Below are positions 13,447-24,878 of a stretch of DNA of 64,000 nt, piece after piece. Every line of letters begins with the position of its first letter. The first letter of the stretch is position 1. The stretch lies in assembly GCA_025266875.1 (NCBI GenBank), contig JALLLT010000003.1, positions 1,302,001 through 1,366,000 of the forward strand, given 5' to 3'. The notes beneath the pieces are model-generated. The model was given only the letters and a program-made list of their open reading frames with translations. It searched no databases and was not told the DNA's origin. The position numbers were made by a program, and so were the translations under genes. This stretch comes from Fennellomyces sp. T-0311 (lineage: Eukaryota; Mucoromycota; Mucoromycetes; Mucorales; Lichtheimiaceae).

Positions 13447-14217
13447 TGCAATACAAAAAAGAAGATACAACTGTTTCTGGTATAAATATAATAGTACTTT
13501 TATACAGGTAAAACAGATACAGTTATATACACACGTATAGTTATATCGACAACTTCGTTCTTTGTTTAACTTTCCACAGCAAAATGGTAGGAGTATGCTA
13601 TTCGCTTGGTGAAAAAGCTACATCTACACTTTAACGTATATATTGCTTATAAAGTTAAGATAGCGAGTTTGCTTGGTGGCACTGTTATACACCTTATCAC
13701 AGCATAGTAGTGGCTATATGCGAATTTAATACACAGGATAGGTAAAAGCCGCCCGCAATACTACTGTTAAAGTATGAATGACTGAAAAGTAGCACAAGAT
13801 TTCTGTCTACTTTTTTGTATGCACATATTTGGAATTTTCGTTGTCGAAGAGCTGTCTGAGCAAAGTATGGGGAGCATTGCATCTTTATTTAGGCGCGATA
13901 ACTCAAGACCTAGGGAACCCTGATTGGATGATCTGAATGCCTGCGTTTCACTCAACATAGAAAAAAGTCTCGGATCGTCTACATCATCCAAATTACGTTA
14001 GACACTCTAGTATAGTATACAAGTATCTGATTATAAAGGGACATAAAGTATAGTATTACAAGTATATTTGACTTGAAGGATCCGTATTCCAAAAGTCTAC
14101 TTGTGCGTTACTTACCATGGAGATCTGCACAACTCGCATTAGCGTGACCTAGGTTACCATAAGCGGAACATAAAGTAACCTTTTCGGTGCGACACTCTTC
14201 TCTTTTCTACTTTATTC
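13447..14217. other. Intergenic, probable promoter side of J-protein gene
   Basis: No gene is visible. The last 150 bases before the J-protein start hold pyrimidine-rich stretches (ctcttctcttttctac at about 14194-14209), typical of fungal transcription start regions. Confidence 0.4.
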
Positions 14218-14850
14218 ATGTTTCGAAGGCTATATTCCTCAACGGCCAAAAAGAGCAAGGACCCCTTTGACATCCTATCACTATCCAAAAATGCTTCTGC
14301 GACCGAAATAAAGAAGCGTTACTACGAATTAGCCAAGACACTTCATCCTGATACCCCTACTGGTGACATTGAGCAATTCCAACAAGTGGCAAAAGCATAT
14401 GAATTTCTCTCGGATCCCATACGGCGCAACAATTACCTAAGGACAGGTATTGGCTGGGACTTACCAACAGGAATGAATGATCCCTGGGGTGTTGGCAATC
14501 GACCTCCTTCATACACGAACGCCTATTGGGCAGCAAAGGATGATATTTCGTACAAGGCTGGGCCCTGGTCATCCCATGAGAACCCACGGTTTATGAAGAA
14601 CGGGACCTTTTTTACTATCGTTGCTGCGTTATCGGTCACAATTGGCATTGTGCACTTTATTAACATCATTTCATCCCACTCGAACTTTATAAACGCGGCG
14701 GATCGTCACCATTTGCGAACAAGCGAGGATTTGAGAAAGGCCAGGACGGAAGCTCAGTTGTTTGGCAATCAAAGGGCAGTAGAACGGATGATCGATCATA
14801 GAATGAAGCATTTTCGTGAAAAGGATGACTCGATAAAGAAAGCCGGTTAA
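14218..14850 (+). CDS. Mitochondrial DnaJ-domain protein
   Basis: A single-exon 210-aa J-domain co-chaperone that would stimulate an Hsp70, probably in mitochondria. Residues 1-13 (MFRRLYSSTAKKS) are basic and Ser/Thr-rich without acids, like a mitochondrial presequence. Residues 16-77 form the J-domain, with the HPD tripeptide at 43-45 and the final helix ending in LSDPIRRNNYL. A hydrophobic span at about 129-151 should be a single membrane helix, followed by a charged helical tail. There is no Gly/Phe region or zinc-finger domain, so it is a type III J-protein rather than Mdj1. The next gene starts about 50-95 bp downstream on the same strand. The exact orthologue is not assigned. Confidence 0.88.
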   Translation: MFRRLYSSTAKKSKDPFDILSLSKNASATEIKKRYYELAKTLHPDTPTGDIEQFQQVAKAYEFLSDPIRRNNYLRTGIGWDLPTGMNDPWGVGNRPPSYTNAYWAAKDDISYKAGPWSSHENPRFMKNGTFFTIVAALSVTIGIVHFINIISSHSNFINAADRHHLRTSEDLRKARTEAQLFGNQRAVERMIDHRMKHFREKDDSIKKAG

Positions 14851-14899
14851 TTTTAATTGCAATGTAGACTATGTGTAGGAATGCAGTAAAAAGATAAAA

Positions 14900-15589
14900 A
14901 TGAACGAACTATTTTCTTGCTTGCCTTTTCACATTTCTTTAGTCATGAATCCTCTGCAACGGGGTCCCGAAAGACCACCCCCGGTGGATTATGGTACCGA
15001 CAGAGAAATGGTAGAGTTGCATCGCCCGCACGAGTATCCTCCTTTGAGAGGATTGGATACTTTGCCAGTGATGGAATCACCTAGCGACGATATGCTTGAT
15101 CCATATGCTGCAGATAGTATTGACGCACAAGCTCCACCTCCACCACCACCACCGCCGCCTCCAGGACATCCACCTCCTCCAGGCAATGCTCCGCCACCAC
15201 CACCAGGAAATCCTCCTCCAGGTCCTAATCCTCCTCCTCCGCCACCACCACCACCAAATACAACTACAACAAAAGCACCCGCAAAAGACGCAAAGACAAC
15301 CACTACCACCGGAACTACAAAAACAACTCCAACACCCGATAAACCTACTCTAGGACCCAATGGATTACCTGAACTTCCACCCAACAACCGTCCACCACAA
15401 ACACAGCACCCACCAGAAGAAAATGCTGGAACAACCTATACCAGTTTACCTCCTGGAAGTGATCTAAGCAAGATCGGTGAACTAGGTCAAATCGGTGTCT
15501 TTAGTGGCTCCACCTCCAGCAACCATCATCACTTCCTATTATCCATCTGTCTTGTAATTCTTGCTATCAAATTACTCATATCAAGATAG
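14900..15589 (+). CDS. Proline-rich protein with C-terminal membrane tail
   Basis: A 229-aa frame (or 214 aa from the second Met at 14945). The N-terminal third is acidic and ordinary. About residues 75-120 are poly-proline runs broken by Gly/Asn, as in profilin- or SH3-binding segments, followed by a Thr/Lys-rich linker. The last 20 residues (FLLSICLVILAIKLLISR) are hydrophobic and end almost at the stop, so the protein is probably tail-anchored. A GPI signal would need an N-terminal signal peptide, which neither start provides. It lies between the J-protein gene and a convergent membrane-protein gene whose stop is 85 bp away. No family recognised. Confidence 0.7.
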   Translation: MNELFSCLPFHISLVMNPLQRGPERPPPVDYGTDREMVELHRPHEYPPLRGLDTLPVMESPSDDMLDPYAADSIDAQAPPPPPPPPPPGHPPPPGNAPPPPPGNPPPGPNPPPPPPPPPNTTTTKAPAKDAKTTTTTGTTKTTPTPDKPTLGPNGLPELPPNNRPPQTQHPPEENAGTTYTSLPPGSDLSKIGELGQIGVFSGSTSSNHHHFLLSICLVILAIKLLISR

Positions 15590-15674
15590 ATAGACCAATA
15601 AGGTGTTTATTTGTTCAAATCACAAGTATAATAATTATGGGTAGGAAAAAAAAGAAAGTGTTTGGGGAGGAAAA

Positions 15675-17161
15675 TTAGTCTTTAGAATGTGGCACATCTG
15701 TGTGCACTATTTGTGGCGAATAGTAACTATCATTGGTATATCCAGGATGTTGCTGATACTCTGAATGTTGATAATAACCCGCATTGGCGTACTCGACTTC
15801 GTGAGGAACGTACCGCTGTTGTTGATAATGTTGCTGCCCACCATGAGAAGGTGTTCTATAAACGGTCGTACTCGGTGGTTCGGCCATGTAAGCCGCTGTC
15901 AACATTCTGCCGTCATGTTGCTGGTAATTGGGATCATGTTGGTAGCTCGTATCATGTTGATAGTTTGGATCTGGTTGTTGTGGATAGTAGTAACCAGGAT
16001 TAGGTGAAGTGGAGCCGACATAGTTGTTGTTTGCGGTATAAGCTGAATTGTAATCACTATGATCGTCGACATACGCTCCTCCGGTGGTGGAATAAGGTGC
16101 AACAAATGGACGTGCAGGGACACCATTATTTTGAGGTGGTGGCACGCTGACAGACAAGGGGGGTGTACTATTCACATTGGTTGTTTCCGCCATCATCATT
16201 TCCTGTTGTTGCGGAGGAACTGTAGTTGCGGTTGTGGCAGGTGAACGATAATACATTAATTCATCTGCGTCACCGGGCTCGTTACTCTTTTTACTAAATG
16301 CCGCTTGCTTTCGTTTCTTTCGTCTCATACAAATAAATGCAATGGCACCTATTTATGGACATATCATGTGTAAGTTAAAAAAATTAGGAGAGGCTCAATT
16401 AAATTACATACCAAGCAGAGCTGCCAAAACAGTCGCACCAATAACACCGCCAGCGATTGCTGATCCAGACGATGGAGATGAAGGTTCTTCTGAATCCGCA
16501 ACCGTTGTCGAGTAAGGTGTATAAGAAGTCGATGTATACGTATACACTTTGCCGTCAGCGGATGTTGTGACGGCCACAACCGGCGTTGCACTCGAAGTAA
16601 CGACCGTCTTGGGAGGACGACGCGGTTTATCGGCAGGCTCGCTTGAAGAAGGGTCTTTTGAAGAAGGAGCTGCAGGATTTTTGTGGGTTGATGATTCTAT
16701 AGGTGTAGGTTTCTCAACCTTACTTTTAGCAGGAGGATCAGCGGTGGGAGAAGGGTGATCGACCGTAGTCTTGTTTGGGATCTAAAGAGAAAAACTTCTT
16801 TCAGTTTTTACATGTCACGTATAAAACCTGAAAGCTTATAGATTAGAGAGGTAAATGAACTGAGCCTAACATTATTATTGTCGTTACTGGGCTTGTTGTC
16901 GTTGCTTGGCTTGTTGTCATTGTTACTACCGGTGGGTGAAGGTGATGGCGGTGATGGCGGTGGATCCGAGTGCTGCGGAGGAGGTGGAGGTGGAGGTAGA
17001 GATGCGGATGGTGCAGCTGGTGGAGGAGAAGGAGGATTACTATCGGCTGGTGGAGCTGGCGATGAAGGTGGAGCTGAATGCTGTTCTGGAGGAGAAGGCG
17101 TGCTATTACCACCACCGGCGTCTCCAGGCAAGATGGGATCGAGAATGCTTCGTAACATCAT
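15675..17161 (-). CDS. Single-pass membrane protein with Pro/Ser-rich and Gln/Tyr-rich arms
   Basis: Three exons (17161-16871, 16781-16412, 16348-15675) join in phase to 444 aa. The first 97 residues are Pro/Ser-rich, ending in repeated Asn-Asp-Asn units. Residues to about 200 are Ser/Thr/Pro-rich, like a glycosylated wall-facing stalk. Then a membrane span (AIAGGVIGATVLAALLGAIA) is followed by ICMRRKKRK, a basic stop-transfer block. The last 200 residues are Tyr/Gln/His/Pro-rich and probably cytosolic. This plan resembles fungal SKG6/Mid2-type surface sensors, but no signal peptide precedes the stalk. The bases just upstream of the ATG (TTCTTCCCAG) look like a 3' splice site, so an upstream exon with a signal peptide or a 5'-UTR intron is possible. 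Confidence 0.75.
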
Positions 17162-17552
17162 CTGGGAAGAACAAACGAAAGAGAAAGAGAAAGGAATGGA
17201 TCACAGCAACAACAAAAAGCGAAAGAAAAAAACACGGGGATTTGATCGTGCTCAAAACCAAAAATAGGCTTGGACAGCGTATGGTCGAAGCTTTTTAAAC
17301 ATCCCCTTTATAAGTTTACCCCTCGCACACTCCCTCTCTCATGTCGCTTTCAACCATGTAGCTCAACTTTCTATCCCGTTTATGTGGGTGCTTTTAGCTT
17401 TTCGCTACATATGTTAATATACTTTAATATGTCAAAGAGGGAGTTACATCGGGGGTTGCAACGGATTTACGCCGTGACAGGGATGTCCTGGATCGCGTTG
17501 GGCGGGGTGCTTCCTTGCACCTCAGTTAATGCACTGTCCACAATGTAGGTGT

Positions 17553-17797
17553 ATGGCCCGGATTTTCGATGCTCTGTCATTTCGTACGCAACCAATAATC
17601 GACACCCTGAAGAGACAACAGGTTAGAGCACGATACAGTTACGCAATGAAGAAGCCTTACGTGGACAATAGTAACGATGCTGCTTTTCATACCCTTCTCG
17701 CCTATCCACAAGTCAATAGCCTTTTTCTTCCTTTCTTTCTTCTAATATCAAGTGTTTACCGTTGTAGGATGGTGCAGCCATCGGCTTCTGCTGTTAA
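17553..17797 (+). CDS. Possible small protein, about 62 aa
   Basis: Exon 17553-17711 ends at a weak GTCAAT donor and joins in phase 0 to 17768-17797 after TTGTAG, giving a short basic protein ending GAAIGFCC. The first exon reads like coding sequence, but I recognise no family and the donor is poor. An unspliced reading to 17909 in the same region is the alternative. It lies in the 1.4-kb gap upstream of CSE1; the rest of 17162-18558 shows nothing else. Confidence 0.3.
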
Positions 17798-18558
17798 TTT
17801 GTACGTCCTTCGCGTGTTGGACACAATGATTGCATTATCTGTACGTCTTCGGGGCAGCTGTCGCAGATCGGCATCAATGACGAGCAGGAATTCTGAACAT
17901 AAGCAATAGTAAACATGTAATGAATGACGCTGATCTTCGGATTGGGCAGTGTGATCGGATGAAGAGACGATCGATGAGGATACAATCTTTGGCATGGCTG
18001 TAACGGAACAAGGACAGAGTCTACGCAGTTGAAATCGAAAATCCTGCTGACTTTCACATTTAAGCTTCTAGCTAGCCGCACGCAGTTTTGGGTATATTAG
18101 ATGGAGCAGCTACATATATATCATATGCAGGGTACATACGTATCTCGTGTATCCAAGGCGAATTACTGTATGACATCGTGTGATGGCCTTAATATCGTCT
18201 ACGGGTACTGGGGCATCTCGACTTTATTTAGCAAGTACCGCGGTCATCGATGGTGAGGTCCCAGCTTAAAGGATTGCAACAATGAGCTAGTGAATACGAA
18301 CGATAAAACGGAAGAATCAATGTGGCTCTTTGTGAAGGCAAGCCTAGAGGAGCTTCGGGTTCGACCACTTTCCATACAAAAAATCGGACTTTGAGCTTTC
18401 GAGTTAAAGTGGTGAGCTGTTTTCGCGTTTTGCTTTTCCTTTTGTTCAGCTTGCGCAGTACGTACGCGGGATCCAAGTTCTGTACTGTTTGTTGATTTTA
18501 GAAGCGAACAACATAAAGAGAACACGTCGAGCAAACTCCAATCAATAACTCTTTGGCC

Positions 18559-21500
18559 ATGGAATTGAACGATCAGACTTACCAGGCGTTGCAGCAGTAC
18601 CTGCAGCAAACCCTCAATCCTGCATCGCAGAAGCAAGGTATTTGTTGCTGCAAGCAACTTTCAGCACAAGCATTAACCCGCTCTTAATAACAGCCGAACG
18701 TCAGTTGGCTGAAGTCGAAGTACAACAAGGTTTCCCTCTCCTCTTACTCAAGTTGATTGGCGACAATGGCGCAGACTTGACACTTCGATTCGCCGGATCT
18801 CTCTACTTTAAGAACTATATCAAACGTCACTGGGTGCCGGTACGTCCTGTTGAAAGGAAAATATACGCGTGTTTATAACCCCATCTGCGGCTTAGGATAA
18901 TGAAAACGCAAACAAGATCGCTCTTCAGGATCGCGAAACGATCAAGGCAGAGATTGTTCAGCTTTTAATCAGCGTTCCCGAAAAGATCCAACTCCAGATC
19001 AGTGATGCTCTGTCCATCATGGCAGCTGAAGACTTTCCTGACAACTGGGACAACTTGCTGGAGGTAAAGTGGCGATGGGGAATGATATGTGCGATTGCTA
19101 AGCTACGGTTATCAGCAATTGATCGCTCGTCTGAGCCCAACGGATTACAATGTCAACAATGGTATTCTTCAGATTGCCCATTCGGTCTTCAAAAGGTAAT
19201 ATATTGACCACAGCTAGATGGATCATGCTGATAACGATATAAAAGGTGGCGATCACAGTTTTCTTCGGACAGTCTGCTTATGGATGTCAAGTACGTGCTG
19301 GATCGATTCTGCGAGCCCTACTTGCAGCTTGTTCAGGTACACAGCATAACAACATGGAGACGAGGATACACAACTAACATGGCGTATGTTAGATCACCGA
19401 CAAGTTGATCAAAGACAACGAACAGAACGTAGCAGCACTGCGTCCTCTCTCGCAATCGTTGATTCTTTTGATCAAGATCTTTTACGATCTGAACTGCCAA
19501 GACTTACCTGAATTCTTTGAAGACAATATGGCTAAATTCATGGAATTCTTCCAGTACTACCTGGTGTACAACAATCAGTTGCTGCAGAGCGACGTAAGAC
19601 GCTAGCTTCTTACACCGTGGAATCATGCTCAAACTTAATTATAGGACGATGATGAGGCTGGACCACTTGAACGCATCAAGACTGGCGTTTTCGAAATCCT
19701 CGAGCTGTATACTTTAAAGTATGAAGAGGATTTCCCGTTCATGGAAGGCTTCTTCCAAATTGTTGTGCAGCTACTGATGAACCTGGGTTTGGAGGGAAAG
19801 AACGATACTGTAAGTGCGAGTCCTCTTGCGAAACGGAACAATGTGAGGCTGACCTTTATTTTTCAGCTGGTTTGTAAGGGACTTTCGCTGCTGACATCCA
19901 TGGTCAAGCTGGAGAGAATGGCTGGACCGGTCACTGCGGGCGATACAATGGCACAGATGTGTGAAAAGATCGCTCTGGCTAATATCGCAATGCGAGGTAC
20001 ACCGCAACGATAAGGGACCGGAGTTGATGGAGTGCTTACAAAAATCTATTCAGAGGTCGACGAGGAGTTGTTTGAGGATAATCCCATCGAGTACATTCGC
20101 AGAGATTTGGAGGGTTCAGGTAATAACATGACGGGTCCATATCCAACAAGCAGACATCTCACACACTCTGTGCAGACACCGACACTCGTCGACGTGCTGC
20201 TTCCGACTTTATCCGTGGTCTGATGGAGCGTTACGAACCCCAAACCACGCAGATCATCACCCAATATATTACGCACTTTTTGGAGGTAAGACAAGCTGAT
20301 TGTGTTATTTTCGCCGTCTAACGCGCCAGTTATCTAGCGATATGGTAGCAACCCACAGGCCAACTGGAAAGACAAGAATACAGCCATCTTTTTGCTTGTT
20401 GCCATTGCCTCCCGAACATCCACTTCACTGGTAAGATCAAAACGGCTGATCACGGAATGAAGTGACTAACATGTCATTTGGTTAGCTCGGTGTCACTCAG
20501 ACCAACAGTATGGTCGATATCGTTGACTTTTTCAGCAAACACATTCTATCTGACTTGCAAACCGATGTCAACGCTGGTGTGCCTATTCTCAAAGTCGACG
20601 CCATCAAGTTCCTCTACACATTTCGAAGCCAGGTATATTATATTTCGCAGTAAAACTCATTTTCACTATCAGCCGCTAACATGTGATATACAGCTTACAA
20701 AAGAGCAACTGCTTACTGTATTCCCATTGCTGGTGAAGCACCTGGAATCCAGCAACTATGTCGTCTACACTTACTCTGCGATTGCTATCGAGCGTATCCT
20801 CTTCCTCCGTCAAGGCAAGCAAATGCAGTAAGTAACCGCCTTTTTTCTGTTTCCATAATCCAAGCACTACTAACACACTAGATGAATAGATTCTCAGCTG
20901 CAGACATTGCCCCCTATGCAGAGACTTTGTTGTCGCAGCTATTCCGTCTTATCGAAGCTGGACAGACTCCCGAGAAACTGTCGGAGAACGACTATCTCAT
21001 GCGGGCAGTAATGCGCGTAATCATTACCTGTCGTCAAGATATGGTTGCCTATGTCAATGTAATTATGGGCAAGTTGACCAACATTCTTGCTGTTGTGAGT
21101 GCCAATCCAAGCAACCCACGATTCAACCACTATATCTTCGAAAGCATGGGTGCTTTGATTCGATTTATCTGTCCCATTTCCGATGGAGCAGTGACAGAGT
21201 TCGAGAACATGCTGTTTGGCCCGTTCCAGACCATCTTGGGTCAGGATATTCAAGGTAAAAAAAAAACCGGGATTTTTTTTTGCACGAGGACACATTTGTT
21301 AAAGCTTTGTCACAATTTAGAGTTCACCCCTTACGTTTTCCAGTTATTGGCGCAGCTACTTGACCATCACAAGGGTCAGGATCTATCCGAAGCATACATT
21401 GCTCTATTGAACCCACTGTTGAACCCTCCATTGTGGGAACAGGGCAACATTCCAGCTCTTGTTCGCCTGTTGGAAGTTTACTTGGAGAAAGGTATCAATA

Positions 21501-22406
21501 CCATCCTGGCAAGCAACAAATTGGAACCCATCCTTGGTATTTTCCAACAAAAGCTGGTCAACTCTCGCCAGAATGACCATTATGGCTTGGCTTTACTCAA
21601 TGCAGTTATCAAGAGCGTACCAATGTAAGTGCTACCACGAACAACGTGGAGTGAAAAAAAGTTGCAACTCACCATAGATTTATAGTGAAATCCTATCACC
21701 ATATCTTCCAGCTCTTGTTGCGGCGGTGCTTACTCGTCTGCAAACCAAGAAGCGGGGTGAACGCATCGTGTTTGATCGGTTTACGCGAAACTTTACACTC
21801 TGGGTGTGTCTGTTTTTCGTGTTGGATAAACTTGGAGGTCCGGATGCGTTGATTCGCGTATTTGATACCATGCAACCAGGGTAAATGTCATGGCAATATA
21901 TAACAAAAAATAACAAATACTAAATTGTTGCGATTAGATTGTTTGGTCAAATCGTCACAATTTTCGTCACTGCGGATCTGAACGCGTTGCGTGATCCCGT
22001 CGACTACAAGGTGTGCGGCACTGGTATTGTTCGTCTGCTGACGCAAAGCGACCTGATACTTCAGGGACATTATGCCAACCAAGTCTGGCCGCAAGTGTTC
22101 AGTGCCTTGCTCGGCATGCTCGAACTGCCACCCACTACCAACGATGACGGACCAGATGATTTGTACATGCTGGATATTACGGAGGAAAGTGGCTATCAAA
22201 CGGCATTTGCCAAGCTGTCCACCGCAGCACCTGTACAAGACAATCCTGTCAAGGCTTTACCGGACTGCCGCGTGTATCTTGCACAACAACTGGTGCACAT
22301 GTCACCCGAGAAGCGCCGAGTGATCAAACCTCTTTTGCCTCCCGAGGCAAGCCAATTCTTGCCCAAGTACTTTGAAAGTGCAGGCATTCAGATGAACCAG
22401 TTCTAA
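18559..22406 (+). CDS. CSE1: Exportin-2 (CSE1/CAS), importin-alpha re-exporter
   Basis: Carries importin-alpha back to the cytoplasm with Ran-GTP. Seventeen exons join without a break to 980 aa, close to the usual 960-970: 18559-18637, 18694-18839, 18896-19063, 19116-19195, 19246-19336, 19393-19593, 19645-19809, 19867-19996, 20054-20119, 20176-20285, 20338-20430, 20486-20632, 20694-20827, 20890-21254, 21321-21624, 21686-21880, 21938-22406. The N-terminal importin-beta-type HEAT repeat has FAGSLYFKNYIKRHW. The CSE1-specific region has FEDNPIEYIRRDLEGSDTDT. The C-terminal part has FTPYVFQLLAQLLDHHKG. The acceptor at 20889 lies inside an apparent ATG-led frame and was chosen because it restores FSAADIAPY. 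It converges on the MedA-like gene, with 152 bp between stops. Confidence 0.97.
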
Positions 22407-22558
22407 AAAAACAGCCACTCCACTATCGCATTTCTAAAATATATAAGCCCTTTTGCATAGCATTCCCTTTTCTTCCTGCTCCCTTTCTCTCTCTCTTCCC
22501 TCCCTTTCTATCCACAAGTTAAAAACACGTAAAAACGAAAAAAAAGCCGGTTTTATTC

Positions 22559-24247
22559 CTAAGACAAATAGCCCATCACGTTTGGGGCCGGAGCAGTGGT
22601 CATGACATGTTGTTGTCGACTTATGCCCACCGTACTGCTATAGCTTGGTGTGTACTTTCGGATGATCTTGCGAAGGGCATGCGGTAACGTCTTCCAAGCA
22701 AACACTTTGACATCCTTTTCGATATTGCGAGGTTTTGGATGAGGGAATCCCATGATAAGCTTGAAAAAGTCTGCACATTCGGGTTTGCACTTGGAAACGG
22801 TCAATGGTCTGAATCCTTCCAAGTTGCGTCGGATCCTGTTCTTTTCCTCGACCGTAAACTGTACACCGATCAACCCTTCCAGCAAATAGATACAATCCAC
22901 CGAGGTAATATAGTAATCGTTTCGCTCGCGCCAATAAATGCAAGATACCACCAACGAAGAAGAAGAAGATGAATTGCTGTTTGCGGGTCTTGGATGAGGA
23001 TGATGATGACCTGCTGCAGCTGCTGCTGCTACTGCCGCCGCTGCCGCCGCTGCTGCCATGTTTTCGCGCATACGCTGTTGTTGGTGTTCTTGCTGATCCA
23101 TTGGCTGGAACGAACATTCAATCTGAGCATGACCTTCGCTTGTCTCTCCGTCGGTGTTCCGAGTGAACTGAACAAGACGTCGACCAGCATGCCATTCCTG
23201 CGGAGTCCAGTTGATGGTCATGTCATTCAAGTCACCGCCAATCTTGAGATGGGCCTTGTTCAGTACACCTCCAAATGGATGAATGACCATGGGAGACGAC
23301 GAAGTTGACGGTGGTGTCTGTGAGTATGATCGGTATGGACTGTTGTTGCTGTTGCTATAGTAAGTACCATAATCACTACTGCTACTGCTTGTGTAGTAAT
23401 AGTGTGTGCTATTAGATGGTGTTGTCGTTGGTATGTACCGCTGTTGTCTGAATTGATAATCAAGCTGTTGTTGCTGTTGTTGATGTTGCATTTGCGCCAG
23501 CAATACAGTTGCTTGTGTAGGTTCCGGAGGAGGTGCCTCGATTGGATCTGGCTGTTTGAGCGATGGGTCTTCATACGGCGCCAATAACTGGAGCAACTGA
23601 TAACTTTCGTTTATATCTACATACAGCAAAGGTGTTAGATGGAAAAATGGACACTAAAATATTATTACCTGTGAGTCCAGGTTCACCAGTATAGTCCTGT
23701 TGCTGGTCTTGTTGCTTTTGCTGATATGTAAATGTACCAAATGCCCATTGATCTACGCGATCATTCTCATAGACACAGATGGAAAGAGGGACTTGACCGG
23801 CATCGACGATGTTGGTTTGCGGAGGCACACGAGCGTAAAGTATGATCCACATTTTGGCATCATCGTTGAGATTGGATGAAGGAACAACTTGGTGTTGTTG
23901 AGAAGTTTCAACTGGCTGCATACCAAACACAAGTTTCATTCGTGGTACAGATGATGTGATTTTCTGCTCCAGAGTCACGGATAAAGTGTTATCACAAACA
24001 CCTTGATGAGGATGCCACTGCACCACTCTTCGCACATCCGGCATCATCATATCACTACTGGTTGCTGGCATCACATCGTTCTGATACTGCGGATAACTTG
24101 ATTTACAAACATAGTCTGATGATATTACGCGGTTAAATGCATACACCGCTAAATTGCTCTTCTTCTTTTACCATAGGTGTCAGCAATGGCAATCTCGTTG
24201 GGTGCATCCTTGTCCACCAGGGCTGGCACTTGACTGGCTGTTTCCAT
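22559..24247 (-). CDS. MedA (medusa)-like transcriptional regulator, DUF7082 type
   Basis: Three exons (24247-24172, 24115-23669, 23616-22559) join to 526 aa. The C-terminal third holds the conserved block of fungal MedA/DUF7082 proteins: VSCIYWRERNDYYITSVDCI, then FTVEEKNRIRRNLEGFRPLT and PKPRNIEKDVKVFAWK. In Aspergillus, MedA controls conidiophore development; that role is known for the family and only inferred here. The middle has a poly-Gln stretch, a Ser/Tyr-rich stretch and a long Ala run followed by His, typical of regulators. For exon 2 the nearer AG would leave a 23-nt intron, so the acceptor at 24116 was taken. The N-terminal half is less conserved. It is convergent with CSE1 and has its promoter side toward the HSF gene. 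Confidence 0.82.
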
Positions 24248-24878
24248 AATGACTAGAACATGATTCAATTTTTACACTTTCCTTTAAGACATCCACACAT
24301 TTGACTCACCCTTAAAGTTATGAATCAGAAACCAAGAGTATAAAAAAAGAGAAACGTTATCATCGTCAATGAATCAAGAAAAATGTGTGCAAAAGACAAC
24401 AAACTTTTGCTTATTTGTTAGCAAGCCCTCGCTTATTTTCATCGAACTTTTTTTTGAACCCAAAAGGAAAATTTCGAGCAACGTTTTTCTTTTTTTGCAA
24501 AAGTAGTCCTAAGCGCTAATATCTAGAAAGTAAATCTATGCTGTTCGAATCATTAGAAATGAAGGGAGGGGTAATGTATAGTAGATCCTTTGAGAGGGAA
24601 CGAATTCCAAAAAAAATTAACAGGGAAAGACAGAAAGAAAAAAGTGGCAAGGATGTTGTTTGTTACTCGGTGAATACCAGTTCCATTAAATGCCACGCGG
24701 CGACATAGGGTATATGTACTTAGAATACATCAGCTGTTTATTCTACCTGAGCATGTAGTAGTAATAGTATGTAGGTTGTGTTTGTGAAGTGTGTGCGTGT
24801 GTGTGTGTGAGGGAGAGGAAGAGAGATTTTGTCGTCGAGAGTTGAGTGTAGTTGTGTAAGAAGTAAAAAAAAAGGTTA
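24248..24878. other. Intergenic between two minus-strand regulators
   Basis: Upstream region of the MedA-like gene and downstream region of the HSF-type gene. It contains a GT microsatellite at about 24788-24809 followed by an AG-rich stretch, and several A/T homopolymers. No gene is seen; the minus-strand frame at 24743-24931 only overlaps the HSF gene end. Confidence 0.5.

Noticed and set aside
14989..15387. 132-aa Gly/Val-rich minus-strand frame
   Set aside because: Pure antisense of the poly-proline stretch (CCN repeats read as GGN).
16878..17298. Two plus-strand frames of about 130 aa rich in Gly/Glu
   Set aside because: Antisense of the Pro/Ser-rich first exon of the membrane-protein gene.
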